Origin: Halichondria panicea
Taxonomy: Eukaryota > Porifera > Demospongiae > Suberitida > Halichondriidae
Length of the DNA stretch: 64,000 nt
NCBI RefSeq assembly: GCF_963675165.1
Contig: NC_087383.1
Location: forward strand, 4,122,979-4,186,978
Direction of reading: 5' to 3'
The position numbers and the translations under genes are program-made. The notes under the pieces were generated by a model. It saw nothing but the letters and a program-made list of their open reading frames with translations, was not told the DNA's origin and ran no database searches. Below are positions 1-11,079 of the stretch, in pieces. The stretch's first letter is position 1; every line of letters starts with the position of its first letter.

Positions 1-1383
1 TCCTTATATTAATCCCACGCTGAAAGTGCTGCTTTGTATAATTATACTCTCTCCTTCACAAAATGGTGTTGGTACATGTACGTACGTCATGTGATTACAG
101 TTGCTTAATTAAGTTTCTTGGCAATTTTGAGAGGCCACTAATAGCAAGAGTTCATAAGTTCATAATAAAAGAGAGGGAGTATCTAACGTAGCATAACATG
201 TATTTGGAAAGTAACGTAACTTCTTGCTTTGCTATTTGCCTCGAGGCAGAAAAAATGTAATTGGCCAAATCATTAGTTGATAACGCGTTTCAGACAGGGT
301 GTAACGTTACACTCTGAATACATTTGATGGAAGGTAACGATATGCTCGATATACTCTCTCTCTTTTATTATGGACTCTTGACAGATTGTTGTCAGCTAGA
401 GCTAGAGGAGGAATGTTTGTGCTCAAACTTCAAATTTTACTTTAATGACCCCTTTACCTGTCAATATCAATTGCAATGTTGTTTGGGAGCAGATCTTTAC
501 CAAATACATATTATGTTTTCATACCTCCTAGATTGAATGAGAAGAAGTCCAGTCCTCTAGACAGTATCAGAGGGCCTCCCTCGTTCCTATACCATCCACA
601 GAGGTGAGAGATACACATGTGCAGTACAAGTTTAGAATATTCAGTGGCCTTTAATCAAAATAGATCTACTATTTGCTAGGCATTACTTTTTTGCTAGTGA
701 GCTGCATTTCAGAGCATTTAGCAATTGATCATGTATATACTGTATGATCTATGCTCTGAATAGCCGATCTGATAGTGTACGTACTGTGTGATTGCAGCTG
801 TATGTACACATACGCTACTATCTCTTTATAATAGTTATTGCAACAACCCTGATAGCAGATGCCTATTTAATACCTAACTACAGTCCAACTTTAGATTACC
901 TTTATCTCAAAGTGGGAGAATACTGTTAAATTTCATTGCCAGATGTTCTGTAGTTGACTGTACATGCACGTCACTATTGTATGTCGAGTATTCTCCACCT
1001 GGCAGCAACTTATTGATGTTCCCCTATCAGGTTGAGGAGAAGAGTGAAACCATTCGATGTCTAGAGGATGACCTGCTGAGGGAGTTGGAGCAGAAGCTGC
1101 TCGAGAGGTCTCAAATCATGGACCTGGGTGTCGTGGCTGAGCTGTAGTGAGAATTGGAACTGGCCAACAGCAAGGCAGGTGTGAGTTTAGTATATTTGTA
1201 TATGTATTATGTATACATTCGGTGAACACTGTATAATTTATGCATGTACCTGCAGTACATGTAACTACTGTACAGCTGTTTGCATTATAGACCTTGCTAA
1301 ATCATTTACTGCATTACCACAAAACCACCATACAATGTTGCTATGCAAATAAATAGTATAAATACATGTACATGCATGTAGTA

Positions 1384-1582
1384 CCGTATAGCGGGTAATT
1401 TTCGTGGGGCAAAATATTCGTGGTTTTCGTGGTTGGTGGTCTAACCAGGAATATTTTACCCACGAATGAAGCGACCTTGCCTACAATCCAAGCAGCAACC
1501 ACGAAAATATTATTACCCACGAAATGTCTCAATATTGCTGAACCACGAATATTTTGTCCCCCGAAAATTACCCGCTATACGG
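1384..1582. mobile_element. TA-flanked MITE (199 bp)
   Basis: Terminal inverted repeats of about 42 bp start CCGTATAGCGGGTAATTTTC on both strands, and the element is flanked by TA on each side (1382-1383 and 1583-1584). The duplicated block at about 38.48 kb has the unoccupied site with a single TA, so this is a real insertion made after the two blocks separated. TA duplication is typical of Tc1/mariner-type elements. There is no coding capacity. Confidence 0.85.
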
Positions 1583-3830
1583 TATAGTAATGATGGCTTC
1601 TAGAACTAGACTATACAAAAATAGCAGAGGAGGTTGGCCACGCATCATCAATCATGTGAAATTCCTAAGGTCTCTGCTCACGTTACCATAGATACCGAAT
1701 AACTGTAATATAAAAAAGTTATGGATACTCTTGCTTTGCTGACTTGTAACACCAGACTAGCTGTGTCTGTTGTCTGGCTGGACCAAGATTAGCTAGACTA
1801 TAGGGTAGAGTATAGTTCAGCGGTGCTGTATGTAGCTTGCATTGTACTGGCTGGCAAGAATCTAGTAAACACTGTATGCACTGATAACTCGCCAGAATAG
1901 AGGGGATCGCTGGGGATCGGGTTGGTTAATGAATACTTTATATTCAAAGTAGCCAGAGAGATACATAAATGTCAGTCTCCAATGATCGTGCAACACCATC
2001 TAGAAGTTTACATAGAAAATCCTTGTCAATTTCTGTGCCAGCTCAGCAAAAAAAGTGGTGCACGTGATCGTCTCCAACCTCCTCTGCAAAAATTGGGTCA
2101 AACAGAACAATTTTCAACAGAATAGGCATGAGCTTGCCCCCCCCCCCCCCCCAAAGAACCTACATTGTAAATGTATGTATATAGTCAGTCAAATCGTTAC
2201 AAGCATTGATATAGGTGTGGCTTAGTGGTTAGAGCGAACCAGGGAGGATTTGATGTGGAGAAGGGCCAGCAACACCTTGTGCTGAGACTACTTGCATGCT
2301 GAACGAAAAATTGTTACGCTAAGGAACCTGCAGATGGCTGACTCGCTCACTGTGGTATATCGGTTTGACCAACAATTCCGAACATATTTCACATTTCTCG
2401 TATAAGCAGCAGGCTTAAACTATCTTTTGTGATATGTCAGTGCTTGATGACCTTTGCAGTACTTCGTACTAACAGTTTCTTCAGCCTTCACACTGCTTTC
2501 CATACATTCAGTGGACAGATTAATAGCTACATGTATATCATATCTGCTGGTATATGCAAGCTAGTCCCCGCCCATTCTCCATTTCAGATCCTCACCATAA
2601 TTTGTATGTGAGTTTCCATACCACCAAGAGTAGATCGTGAGAGCAGTTACTATAATATTGATACCACCTTATAGCGGATAATTTTCGAGGGTCTCACAGA
2701 TTATCCATTTTTGTAGCTTGCAACATTGTATGGTATTTTGCAGCTGTACCACTACCATGCACATGACGGTTGCATTACCTGTGTGTGTGTGTAGTGTACA
2801 TGACCATCATGCAATCTATTACCCATGCAGTCTGCTGTGCAGCTAGGAGAGACGTGTGATGGAGGAAGAGCTCAAGAAGGCACTGTGTAGACATATTCGA
2901 GTGCTACGAACAACAGGTGATAAAAGTGGTACAGTATACCTTTACAGATTATGGCATACAATGCATCTATGTACATTACTGGACTAGACTGTTAACCATA
3001 ATTATTTTGCTGAAAAACGCTTGCGATTATGCTGAATCAGCAGACATTTTATTCAATTAGTAACTTTCCATGGCCGGTTATTGAACAGTTCTCTAAGTAA
3101 TGTTTATCATATTTTCCTGCTCTTTTGCATAGTTTGAGGCTGAGTAATGAACTCGTACGCCTTCAAAAAGTGCAGGTAAGAAATGTGATTATCGGAACTG
3201 AAGTTGTGGTCAAATAGTTGAAAGTATGTACTCACTGCACGAAGGAATGGGTGTTTCTAGTATACATTATATATACCACATTACTGCTGGTGAAAACCTT
3301 TGTACGAGCAGAAAACATGACCCTTTGCGATCTAACTATTGCGTTCTGGCAAGGATCGTGTGTATTTTCATTTAGTCTAAAAAGTTGCGACCATCGAAAA
3401 GTTTGCGTATGTTTGATGCTCGTAGTAATACAGTAGAACTTATATACACTCAATGTACCCCCCCCCATGCACAGAGAGTTCTTCCTGCGAGCATCGACAG
3501 TGGACCCCCCGGACAGAAAGCTGGGTATCGACGAGTATTCTGACGTGACCCAGACCATGCTCACCAAACTACATCAGTCAGTGTCCATGGAGATATGCTC
3601 CACCCACTCTGTGAGTCTCCACCTACGTACTGGAGAGCAGTTAATAGCATGCTTGTGTTGTGCGCTTAGAGCTTTAATATAGATTGTCAATGTAAATAGA
3701 ATTTGTGCTTTCAATTCCTAGTCCATTTGGGTACATTGGGGTGTCAGGGTATTGATGCTAAGAGCTTCGTATGTCTCTTGTCATCGAATACTACTGGAAT
3801 CCCTACTAGAATCAAACATCTATGATTATC

Positions 3831-4140
3831 CATCAACATGTCCCAATAATTGCTCTGGCACGTACTTTTGTCCACGTTTTGACTGAAGCTCAGACTCTAC
3901 TACTATAATCTAGACTTAAACAATTAAAGTGTGAGGCTATTTTGCCCCAATCTTACCTGTTAACGTTACGCCCTATAATAATGTCCATCAACATGTCCCA
4001 ATAATTGCTCTGGCACGTACTTTTGTCCACGTTTTGACTGAAGCTCAGACTCTACTACTATAATCTAGACTTAAACAATTAAAGTGTGAGGCTATTTTGC
4101 CCCAATCTTACCTGTTAACGTTACGCCCTATAATAATGTG
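3831..4140. repeat. 155 bp direct tandem duplication
   Basis: Two adjacent near-identical 155 bp units (3831-3985 and 3986-4140), each starting CATCAACATGTCCCAATAAT and ending in CTATAATAATGTC or TGTG. The corresponding region at about 42.1-42.26 kb has one unit only, so the duplication arose in copy A after the block was copied. It lies between two kinesin-tail exon remnants. Confidence 0.9.
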
Positions 4141-4531
4141 AACATTATTTTTTACTCGTTCAGGTTCAGGTTCAGAAATGTTGTGTTTGAGATCACATCA
4201 GGCAGATAGAGAAGGTGGAGCTGGTCCTCCAGGTGAGGGTGTGTGTGTGCGTACAGGTATAATTAAGTATGTAAAGTGTTTAAAGTTCACGAGCTGTACT
4301 GTCTTGTGTCAGGTATAGTGTTGGTATGCTTGTACGGTGTATGTAAGTACATGTGTTTACAAATACATGCATTCTTTGTCTTATAGCAGTTGAAGTGTTT
4401 CACTGCCCTCTCTTCTCCCCACACAGGACCTCCTTCAGCTGCAATACGAGGGCCTAGCAATCATGAAGATGTTTGAGACGGTCAAATTGAACGTTAATCT
4501 GCTCATTTTGCTTATGAACAAAAATCGCTAA

Positions 4532-4879
4532 GCGTTATATTGTATTTCCTGTATTCATGACAATTTTATGTACGTACAGTGCATGTACTCTCTGTGACAC
4601 TGTTTAAAAGCGAAACCATCATTATTGCTGTGCTATTGACCATTAATTTCTAACTTGATTTGTTTAGGTAGTGGTTAAGTAATGTGCCTATTTCTGTCTT
4701 CTGTGCACTAACCGTTCTCAAAGCATTTAAATTGTCATTGAATAATGTAGTACGTACAAAAGTAAATCATGCATGGTTGAGATTAAATAATAGTTAGACT
4801 ATAATTATACATGATTTAGCATTTAAATTATCATTGAATAATTATGGCAGAATAAAATCAAGTAAAATCATGGTTGATA
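4532..4879. other. Intergenic gap between convergent genes
   Basis: AT-rich sequence between the end of the kinesin-tail remnant and the stop codon of NLR-A. A short stretch (CATTTAAATT.TCATTGAATAA) occurs twice, near 4728 and 4820. No gene is seen. In copy C the equivalent interval is enlarged by about 700 bp. Confidence 0.6.
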
Positions 4880-7800
4880 TCAGATTGCCACGTAAATCTC
4901 AGGCAGTCCATTTCTCTTTCTCTCTTTGTTAGCGTCCCTGAATACTATCTCGATACAGGATCTTAGGTGATAAGGTATCCACAATCGTGTCAGTTCAGGG
5001 CAGTGGGTGGTTAGATGTCTGGCAAGTGTCTTCATTCCATCTTCTGTTATTGAGTCATTACCTTCAATGTACAGTGTTGTAATCTTGTTAATCAGTCCAG
5101 TTGATAGCTCCTCGATACTCTGATCAGTCAGATTACAGCGACTCAAGTTCAATGTTCTCAGAGTCTTATTGACTGCAAGTCCAGCAGCAATGTGACGACA
5201 GCTAGTCACTGTGTTATAAGACAAATAAAGAAATTCGAGGGCATTCAGAAGTTGATAGAGGGCAGCTCCATTGTCCTCTGATATTGTTAGTGAACAATTG
5301 GTCAGGTGCAGTCTCTTTAATGATGTGTTAGTTGACAAGGCCTCACAGATATACCTCAGTTCAGTGTTACCAATAATATTGTGTGACAAATAAAGGTCTT
5401 TAAGAGTAGTGTTTGTGCTCAGTAGTCGAGGGAGTGCTCCGTGATTGTTGAGAGATAGTGAGCAGTTGGAGAGATTGAGATACTTTAATGATTTGTTAGT
5501 TGACAAGGCCTCACAGAGTGCGCTAAGCCCACTATTGCCAATGGCATTATAAGACAAAGATATTGAACTAGTGTTCTTGATCACCTCAGCGATGTGGTGT
5601 ATCCCATCTTCATGAATATCATTATAATGAAGATTAAGACTAATCTCGAAGGGACACTTGGAAAGTCCTCGGGCCAGAAATTTACAGCCTTGGTCACCAA
5701 TACAGCAATTTTCGAGGCTAAGTGTGAATCCATTACTGGTGTTGGAACAAGCTGATACGAAATATCCAACAGAGAGGCAGTCAATGGGATTCATTGTAGT
5801 GAAATTAAGATCTAGATCATGATTAAGAAGTGTGGCCATAAACACACAAAGTGACGAGTCTTCAGCTTCGTACAAACAATTGATGAGGGACAACAAGAGA
5901 GGTTTTGGCTTAACATAAATATCATTATCATTTATCTTATTCTCACTTTTGACAACCTTTCTGACCAGATCAAAAACAGATGTTGGAAATGGACACAAGA
6001 ATCGAGGTAGCTTGCTGAGGATTGGTCTACTAGTTCTCAGTTTGGTGACACCAGCATAAAACTGGAAGACTGCGCTGAATCGAGGATTACCAAACAGCTT
6101 CTGAAATACAGAAATTTGGTTCCTGGGAGACATGAGAGAGATGTGGATTGCTGCTAGTAACTCTTGAATAGACAGGTGGAGAAAGCAGTAGTAAACCAGA
6201 TGACCATCGCTAATGATACTGGGAACAGTTTGTAATAATCCAACTTTTGAAATCTCCTTCGTAATGCGAAGAGCGGCCAAATCATTGTCAGTAAATGTCA
6301 CTTTGTCTTTTTCAATCCCATAATATGCAAGTTGACACATTTGTACGGACGGTGTTTTGATTTCTGAGGGCAGTGAGTGTGGAAATGTGATGTCTCCCAC
6401 TGAAGTGGTTTTCCCCAACCTATCCTGGAGGTATCTCTTGAGAGTGCTCTGGACAGCAGATGTGAATATCCCGTGGTTGGATGTTGGGAGTGAGTGGTTA
6501 TCAGAAAGGAAGCAATTAACGACAATGGACGCATTGAGGGGGAGGTAGCAGCTACCTTCTACCACTGGGTTCTCTCGAATTCTTTCCAGTAGAGTCTGCA
6601 CAGCTTGTGAGTCACCTTTCAAACACTCAGTGAAATACTGTTCTAGTTCATGAGGAGTGAACCCCAACACCTCCACCCTGGACGAGACTAGTGGGTGGAG
6701 CTCAGCCGAGGATGACGGTCGAGATGTTACAATCAAGGCGGATTCGTGTAGCGGACTTTCTCGTGACATATCTGGTCGGATTAGTTTGTTGATGATGGAG
6801 TCTCTAGGGAGGTCAGAAGGAAGCTCGTCCCATCCGTCTAGCACCCACAGTACACCTTTGCCATACAGTGATTTTATTACTGCCTCTGTCTCATTAGCCA
6901 CGGCCGTATCAATGCAGGGAAGTATGTCAGCAATTTTCTTTGCTTCTCTAACGAGGGGATCTCTCAGTCTCACGAGGATTGCAATATCGAATTCTTGGAA
7001 CAGTTTTCCTTTTGCCCACTCCTGACAGATGTGTAGAGCAAGGGTGCTTTTGCCAGAGCCTGGAGCTCCTTCAATCAACACAAAGTTTCGTCTATTTCTA
7101 ATCTCTGAGAAAATATTTATCAAGTTAACCGGAGACTTTTGAAGTAAAATATCGTCAATTTTTCCTGTGATTGATAGTCTAAAAAATTCATCATTGATTT
7201 TTCCTCTCTGAATTTCCTCCTTCTGAATCATGGCCAGCTTGAAGACTTTGTTTGTTGGGACGGGAGGCCATTGTGTGACTGATGTGGATACTTGTGTTCT
7301 GTAGCGACTTTGTAGGTAGTCCCTGTACGAGGACAGCTTGTGATTCAGCAGAACCCTCTCTCGGGAGGGGGGACACGAGGTGATGGAGTCTGGGGAAACA
7401 AAACAATAGGTGAGTACCATTCCTGGTAATATAGTATTATCTCAATAATTGTACGCGAAGCAATAAAATAAGTTGACTGCCCCTTATTTGGTTGCAATCA
7501 CTCCCACAACGTATGGTACCACAATGACCACACTCTCACATGACAGACTCACATTTGTCAGACAAGTACTTGCACACTCGAACAGCAACGTCTCCATTGA
7601 GCAGAGAGAGTATGATGAGTAGCAGAGCTTGGAAGGTGGCTTGTAGTTGGTTCTTGTTCTGCCAGTATTCTAGGGCAAGCTTCATTCCGGCTTGAGTGCG
7701 GTTTAGACGTGTTTTAGCCTTCACTTCGCTTACGTCAGTTTTCTGTCCAGGTGATAGCTCCAGCTTTTCAAGATAATCATCAGTGTTATCGAAACATGCT

Positions 7801-8026
7801 GCTAACTCGGGTAGATCTGGTTCCTTTATTGCTGTATTGAGCTGCTCATCAGTCAGTTTCATTTCTGTCTTCAGATCGTCAATTGTGAGCTCTGAAAATA
7901 GATAAGCAAGCACACAAGGTTAGCAATCACCAATGAGGGTTTTAAGATGCTTTAGCAATCATTGGGTTTAACCTTTATAGTAAACATGACACTCTTTATA
8001 CCTTGGTTCTGCTCTTTAGTGGCCAT
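4880..8026 (-). CDS. NLR-A: death-like / NACHT / LRR receptor, intact
   Basis: Three exons read on the minus strand: 8026-8002 (starts MATKEQNQ), 7891-7553, and 7389-4880. The joins keep frame (phase 1 at both junctions) and GT-AG ends, giving 957 aa. The N-terminal exon (residues about 9-121) has a death-fold pattern: LAACF, the W of ALEYWQNKNQ, and a helix-rich end. The NACHT domain follows: Walker A GAPGSGKST near residue 230, Walker B-like VLWVLDGWDEL near 305, and IVTSRPSS as sensor. The last about 350 residues are leucine-rich repeats (LSLSYNAIGNSGL type). Family knowledge: such proteins are cytosolic pattern receptors that oligomerise through NACHT, and sponges carry many of them. The gene is head-to-head with the methyltransferase at 8192. 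The ligand is unknown. Confidence 0.88.
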
Positions 8027-8191
8027 TCCAGCAAATAAATCTGTGCCTTGCAGCTCTCTGAGTCTGAAAATCTAAATTAAATTGGGTGTTGACTTGCAAA
8101 GAAAAGTGGGTGTATCTCAGATGCCAAATAGAGATAAGCTTACGCCCACTTTTCTTTGCATTTACCAAACCCACCAAAGACTGTGTTGAAA
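8027..8191. promoter_or_regulatory. Bidirectional promoter with 19 bp inverted repeat
   Basis: Only 165 bp separate the NLR-A start codon (8026, -) from the methyltransferase start (8192, +). The middle holds an inverted repeat: TGCAAAGAAAAGTGGGTGT at about 8094 and its reverse complement (one mismatch) ending at about 8160, with inner TATCTC/GAGATA arms. The same sequence is kept in copy C (about 46.90-46.97 kb). A shared regulatory site, or a cruciform or hairpin in the 5' UTRs, is an inference from position and symmetry. Confidence 0.55.
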
Positions 8192-8959
8192 ATGTCAGCA
8201 GAACCTGAGAAGTATCAACACTTTAATGCAAAGACCTACTTGCAGAGAAGATTTGTTGCTCCCAATGGCATCATTGATGAGGAGAGAGGAGTGCAGCCAT
8301 TTTACCTCCAGTGCTACCACCACTTTTACCAAACGTTCCATAGCTCTTGGGATCCCACTAAAGCAAGGCTTCTCGAGCTAGGTGGTGGACCCGTAATCTA
8401 CCCTCTCATAAGTGCTGCACCATATTTTGCCGACATCACTTTCGCTGACTTTTCCAAACGGAATCTCGAACAGGTGGAGCTCTGGGTAAATAAAGATGCT
8501 GAAGCTCATGATTGGACTCCATACTTTAATCACATTGTGGGATCATTAGAGGGCAAGGTTGGTGAATCACAAAGTCGAGTGACATCGCTACGATATAAAA
8601 TCAAGACGATTGTAACATGTGATATTCTCAAAGAAGACCCCAACGGAATTCTCGATATTGGTGATCGTTTTGAATGGTTTGATGTCATCTCTTTCAACTT
8701 CTGTTGTGAAGTCGTATGCAAAACGATTGAGAGCTATCAAGAAACGCTTCTACGACTATGCAAGCTGGTCCGACCCCAAGGATACCTAACTAGCCTGATT
8801 TCGCTGGAAGAGAGCTGGTATATTAATGGAGAGGAGAAGATGTTTAATTTGGGTCTTACGTTTGAAAATGTGACGAGCTCTTTCAAACAAGCTGGATTTT
8901 CGGTCGAGTTTAGGCCACTCCAAGTGATACTCTGGTTTCTGGTCCTGAAGTTTTTCTAA
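8192..8959 (+). CDS. NNMT/PNMT/TEMT-type SAM methyltransferase, 3' end disrupted
   Basis: 255 aa from the ATG at 8192; an upstream in-frame ATG at 8156 lies in the promoter hairpin and is less likely. It resembles the class I methyltransferase family of nicotinamide, phenylethanolamine and thioether N-methyltransferases. Seen: FNAKTYLQRRF near residue 11, the SAM-binding LLELGGGPVIYPL near 60, ADITFADFSKRNLEQVELW near 80, FDVISFNFCCE near 170, and LCKLVRPQGYLTSLI near 200. The true C-terminus appears displaced: after VEFRPLQ the frame runs into a foldback insertion and stops with WFLVLKFF, while an open stretch matching the expected end (DVFPIPNEAQNI...AIAFVVGRKT, stop 9287) lies at 9192-9287. 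The product may be inactive or altered. The substrate cannot be told from sequence. Confidence 0.8.
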   Translation: MSAEPEKYQHFNAKTYLQRRFVAPNGIIDEERGVQPFYLQCYHHFYQTFHSSWDPTKARLLELGGGPVIYPLISAAPYFADITFADFSKRNLEQVELWVNKDAEAHDWTPYFNHIVGSLEGKVGESQSRVTSLRYKIKTIVTCDILKEDPNGILDIGDRFEWFDVISFNFCCEVVCKTIESYQETLLRLCKLVRPQGYLTSLISLEESWYINGEEKMFNLGLTFENVTSSFKQAGFSVEFRPLQVILWFLVLKFF

Positions 8960-9190
8960 TTGCAAGCGGGCGGGCGGCTTTTCTCATTATGTCATTATCA
9001 ATTTTTCACCTTATGAATCTCATTATTTTTCAAATGAATATCATTATCACACTATTTTGTACCACATGGACCATTCTGCGCATGCGCAGTAGAAATAATG
9101 AGATAGAAATCCAATAATGAGATAGAAATCCAAGAATAAAATCTGATGCGGGCGGTGGACCAGAAACCAGAGTATCACTTGGAGTGGCCT
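8912..9190. mobile_element. Foldback insertion in the methyltransferase 3' end
   Basis: A 34 bp inverted repeat (8912-8945 and 9157-9190) encloses about 211 bp containing an imperfect direct repeat of AATAATGAGATAGAAATCC and the self-complementary TGCGCATGCGCA. The left arm begins inside the coding sequence (GGCCACTCCAAGTGATAC), so the right arm is an inverted copy of gene sequence plus inserted sequence. It separates the ORF from its likely last codons at 9192-9287. The mechanism (hairpin template switching or element insertion) is open. Confidence 0.7.
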
Positions 9191-9191
9191 T

Positions 9192-9287
9192 AGTGATGTA
9201 TTCCCAATTCCGAATGAAGCTCAAAATATTCTCAATGATTGTAAAGCAATTGCTTTTGTGGTGGGGAGAAAGACTAATAGCAAATGA
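9192..9287 (+). pseudogene. Detached C-terminal coding piece of the methyltransferase
   Basis: Frame SDVFPIPNEAQNI followed by LNDCKAIAFVVGRKTNSK and a TGA stop. It has the shape of the last strand of the NNMT-type fold (hydrophobic strand followed by a short basic end) and lies directly downstream of the inverted arm. A splice from the upstream exon that restores this frame was looked for; no clean GT-AG pair in the right phase was found. Confidence 0.55.
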
Positions 9288-9395
9288 ATGTTTAATCTTC
9301 CATCGTAGCTAGTACTTTTGTCTATACATGTACTTCATTTTTTTGGGCTATACAAACATGATAATTTATATAGAGATACTGTATCTACTTCTAAA
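9288..9395. other. Short non-coding gap
   Basis: AT-rich sequence after the methyltransferase end and before the TTA-flanked MITE. Nothing recognisable. Confidence 0.5.
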
Positions 9396-9398
9396 TTA

Positions 9399-9680
9399 GG
9401 CCATGCAAAGTCAATTTGTAGTTTCTCAGGCTATTGTTCCTAAAATAGCAAGCCGATTGATGCATTTGTTTATAATAATGATATTCATAGAATTTTAATT
9501 GAAACACACCCCTAACTTCCTCAATAAGCGGAAGTGCATAATTTTTACTAATTAATTTTAGTCATAATTATATTCATGACCAAAAACCATACAAATTTAT
9601 CCTCTTAATTTGAGGTCACGTGATATTTATAATTTCCAAGCGCGAGGGCCTGAGAAACTACAAATTGACTTTGCATGGCC
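9399..9680. mobile_element. TTA-flanked MITE (282 bp)
   Basis: Terminal inverted repeats of about 33 bp beginning GGCCATGCAAAGTCAATTTG on both strands, with TTA directly on each side (9396-9398 and 9681-9683). A 3 bp TWA duplication is typical of PIF/Harbinger-type elements. A solo end of the same family lies at about 10551-10583. Confidence 0.85.
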
Positions 9681-9989
9681 TTACAGCACCATGCGAATTG
9701 ATCAACCATCGCAAAGTTCGCAAAGAATGTATACAGTACATGTACAATTGATATAATTATGATAGCCTCTTGGAAACAGCTACTATATAGTAGATCTACT
9801 CTACGTTCTTATAGCTCAGCGCCAAACTAAAATTATGGTTTTTTTGTGCGCCACTGGAAAATCATAATTAGCGCTGTAATTAAAAGAAAGACGGTATGAC
9901 AAACTCAAGCATGCACAGCTAGATCGAATATATGAAATACAGCGGTCCGCTAAAATAATTATGCCTTTTAGTGTACTGTGTGCCTGCAT

Positions 9990-10500
9990 GCATGAGTAAG
10001 GGCCGAATACATTCAAATTGAAGAACAATACCATTGATCATAGCTAGGATTGAGAACAAGAGTGCATGCACCAATAATGTTTTGCCACTTTTGTCGTAAA
10101 GGCAACCCACTGCATGTATTATATTGGCAGAGTTGAGTGCAAGAACTATAGCTAAGCGGCAGAGTCAGCTCAAGATTGACAAGGGTTTAATTAACAACGA
10201 TATAGACAATTGTAACAACTGACAAAACAGAGACATACATGCACCAAAAACAAGAGAAATGCGCAGGGTCTCTTTACAGCTATTGTTAACTAAGTAAACA
10301 ATGTACATGTACGCAAATAATAACACATAATTATACCATCCAGTTGATCATAAGTAGATCTAGTATAGCAATGTTTTTAAAGCACTTGCACACGTAAGCC
10401 TGACATAAGCGAAGCAATAAATATTAGTTGATAACCGAAATACACAGCCCAGCAAAGAAACGGTATTGGTCTTTGAACGCATCCTGCAGATGTCCAGTAT
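9990..10500 (-). pseudogene. Decayed fragment of the beta-helix receptor family (minus strand)
   Basis: The reverse complement of about 10000-10110 matches the receptor gene near 15784-15870 (CGACAAAAGTGGCA.AAC, then CTCTTGTTCTCAATCCTAGC). The reverse complement of about 10425-10500 matches about 15625-15690 (CCAATACCGTTTCTTTGCTG). The pieces are in gene order on the minus strand with AT-rich sequence between them and no intact frame. It is a dead inverted paralogue of the intact gene at 12436. Confidence 0.75.
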
Positions 10501-10596
10501 CAGTTTTACTATACTGGACTCATGTTGACTAGAAAGCTAGCTATAATTAAGGCCAAACAAAGTCAATTTGTAGTTTCTCAGGCTATTCCTAAAATA

Positions 10597-11023
10597 CCGT
10601 ATAGCTGGTAATTTTCGTGGGGCAAAATGTTCGTGGTTTTCGTGGTTGAAGCATATATAGATAAACCATAGTCTCGCCATACATAATTATGAATTGGTAT
10701 GGTGACTATATATTATAGCCAGGTTTTCACATCGAGTTCTGGAAATTCGGAACGATGGCATTTCCAAGAAAAAAATGTACTGCAAAAGGGGCGTCGTTTA
10801 TACAATTGTCCATGCACCATTGCTAAAAGACGACTGGCTACCAGGCTACATTGTATTACTGTACAGTTGATTGTACAATCAGGCACTCTAAAATTAAGAT
10901 CAATACTATAATAATAATCATATAGTATATGGCCCGGGAGACTATAATATGATAAACCATACTTAGTCTACCATAATTATACTATAAAAATTAAGCCCCT
11001 CAGAAATTTCGCGCTATATACGG
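10597..11023. mobile_element. Probable TA-flanked MITE (about 427 bp)
   Basis: The left end, CCGTATAGCTGGTAATTTTC followed by GTGGGGCAAAATGTTCGTGG, matches the 1384-1582 family. The right end reads GCGCTATATACGG in reverse orientation. TA is found on both outer sides. The interior is unrelated to the short family member and AT-rich. The right arm match is short, so the limits are moderately secure. Confidence 0.55.
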
Positions 11024-11079
11024 TAATTATTAACTGTGTTGGCATAATAATTATAGTCCCAAAGTTTACTCCTGTTAAA

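Larger units (their letters stand above)
1..4531 (+). pseudogene. Kinesin-like tail pseudogene, copy A
   Basis: Scattered exon-like pieces in one order shared with the copies near 38-42.6 kb and 49-53 kb. Visible pieces: a Glu/Leu-rich coiled coil (about 1030-1175, ending MDLGVVAEL then stop), MEEELKKAL (about 2859-2888), NELVRLQKVQ (about 3146-3175), an acidic exon with DPPDRKLGIDEYSDV (about 3474-3609), and a last exon 4427-4531 (DLLQLQYEGLAIMKMF to a TAA stop). GT-AG edges are kept around several pieces, but stops and missing exons break the frame: the piece after VVAEL runs into two stops. The motor domain is absent here; the kinesin assignment comes from the motor exon at 35975-36109 upstream of copy C. 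It is convergent with NLR-A. Positions 100-540 resemble 48.94-49.2 kb, so the left end is a chimera of two copies. Confidence 0.55.

Noticed and set aside
2141-2152. Poly-C run, also near 3460, 41740 and 48220, as regulatory G-quadruplexes
   Set aside because: Single homopolymer runs of differing length in non-coding relics; not arranged as four separated tracts.
2209-2260. tRNA-like A box (TGGCTTAGTGGTTAGAGC), also near 40498
   Set aside because: The stretch resembles a tRNA or tRNA-derived SINE head, but no B box (GGTTCGA-type) follows at the right distance and no cloverleaf can be drawn.
6657-7025. 122-codon plus-strand frame opposite the NACHT exon
   Set aside because: Antisense shadow of NLR-A. 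The same shadow appears at 45.3-45.9 kb and no independent features support it.
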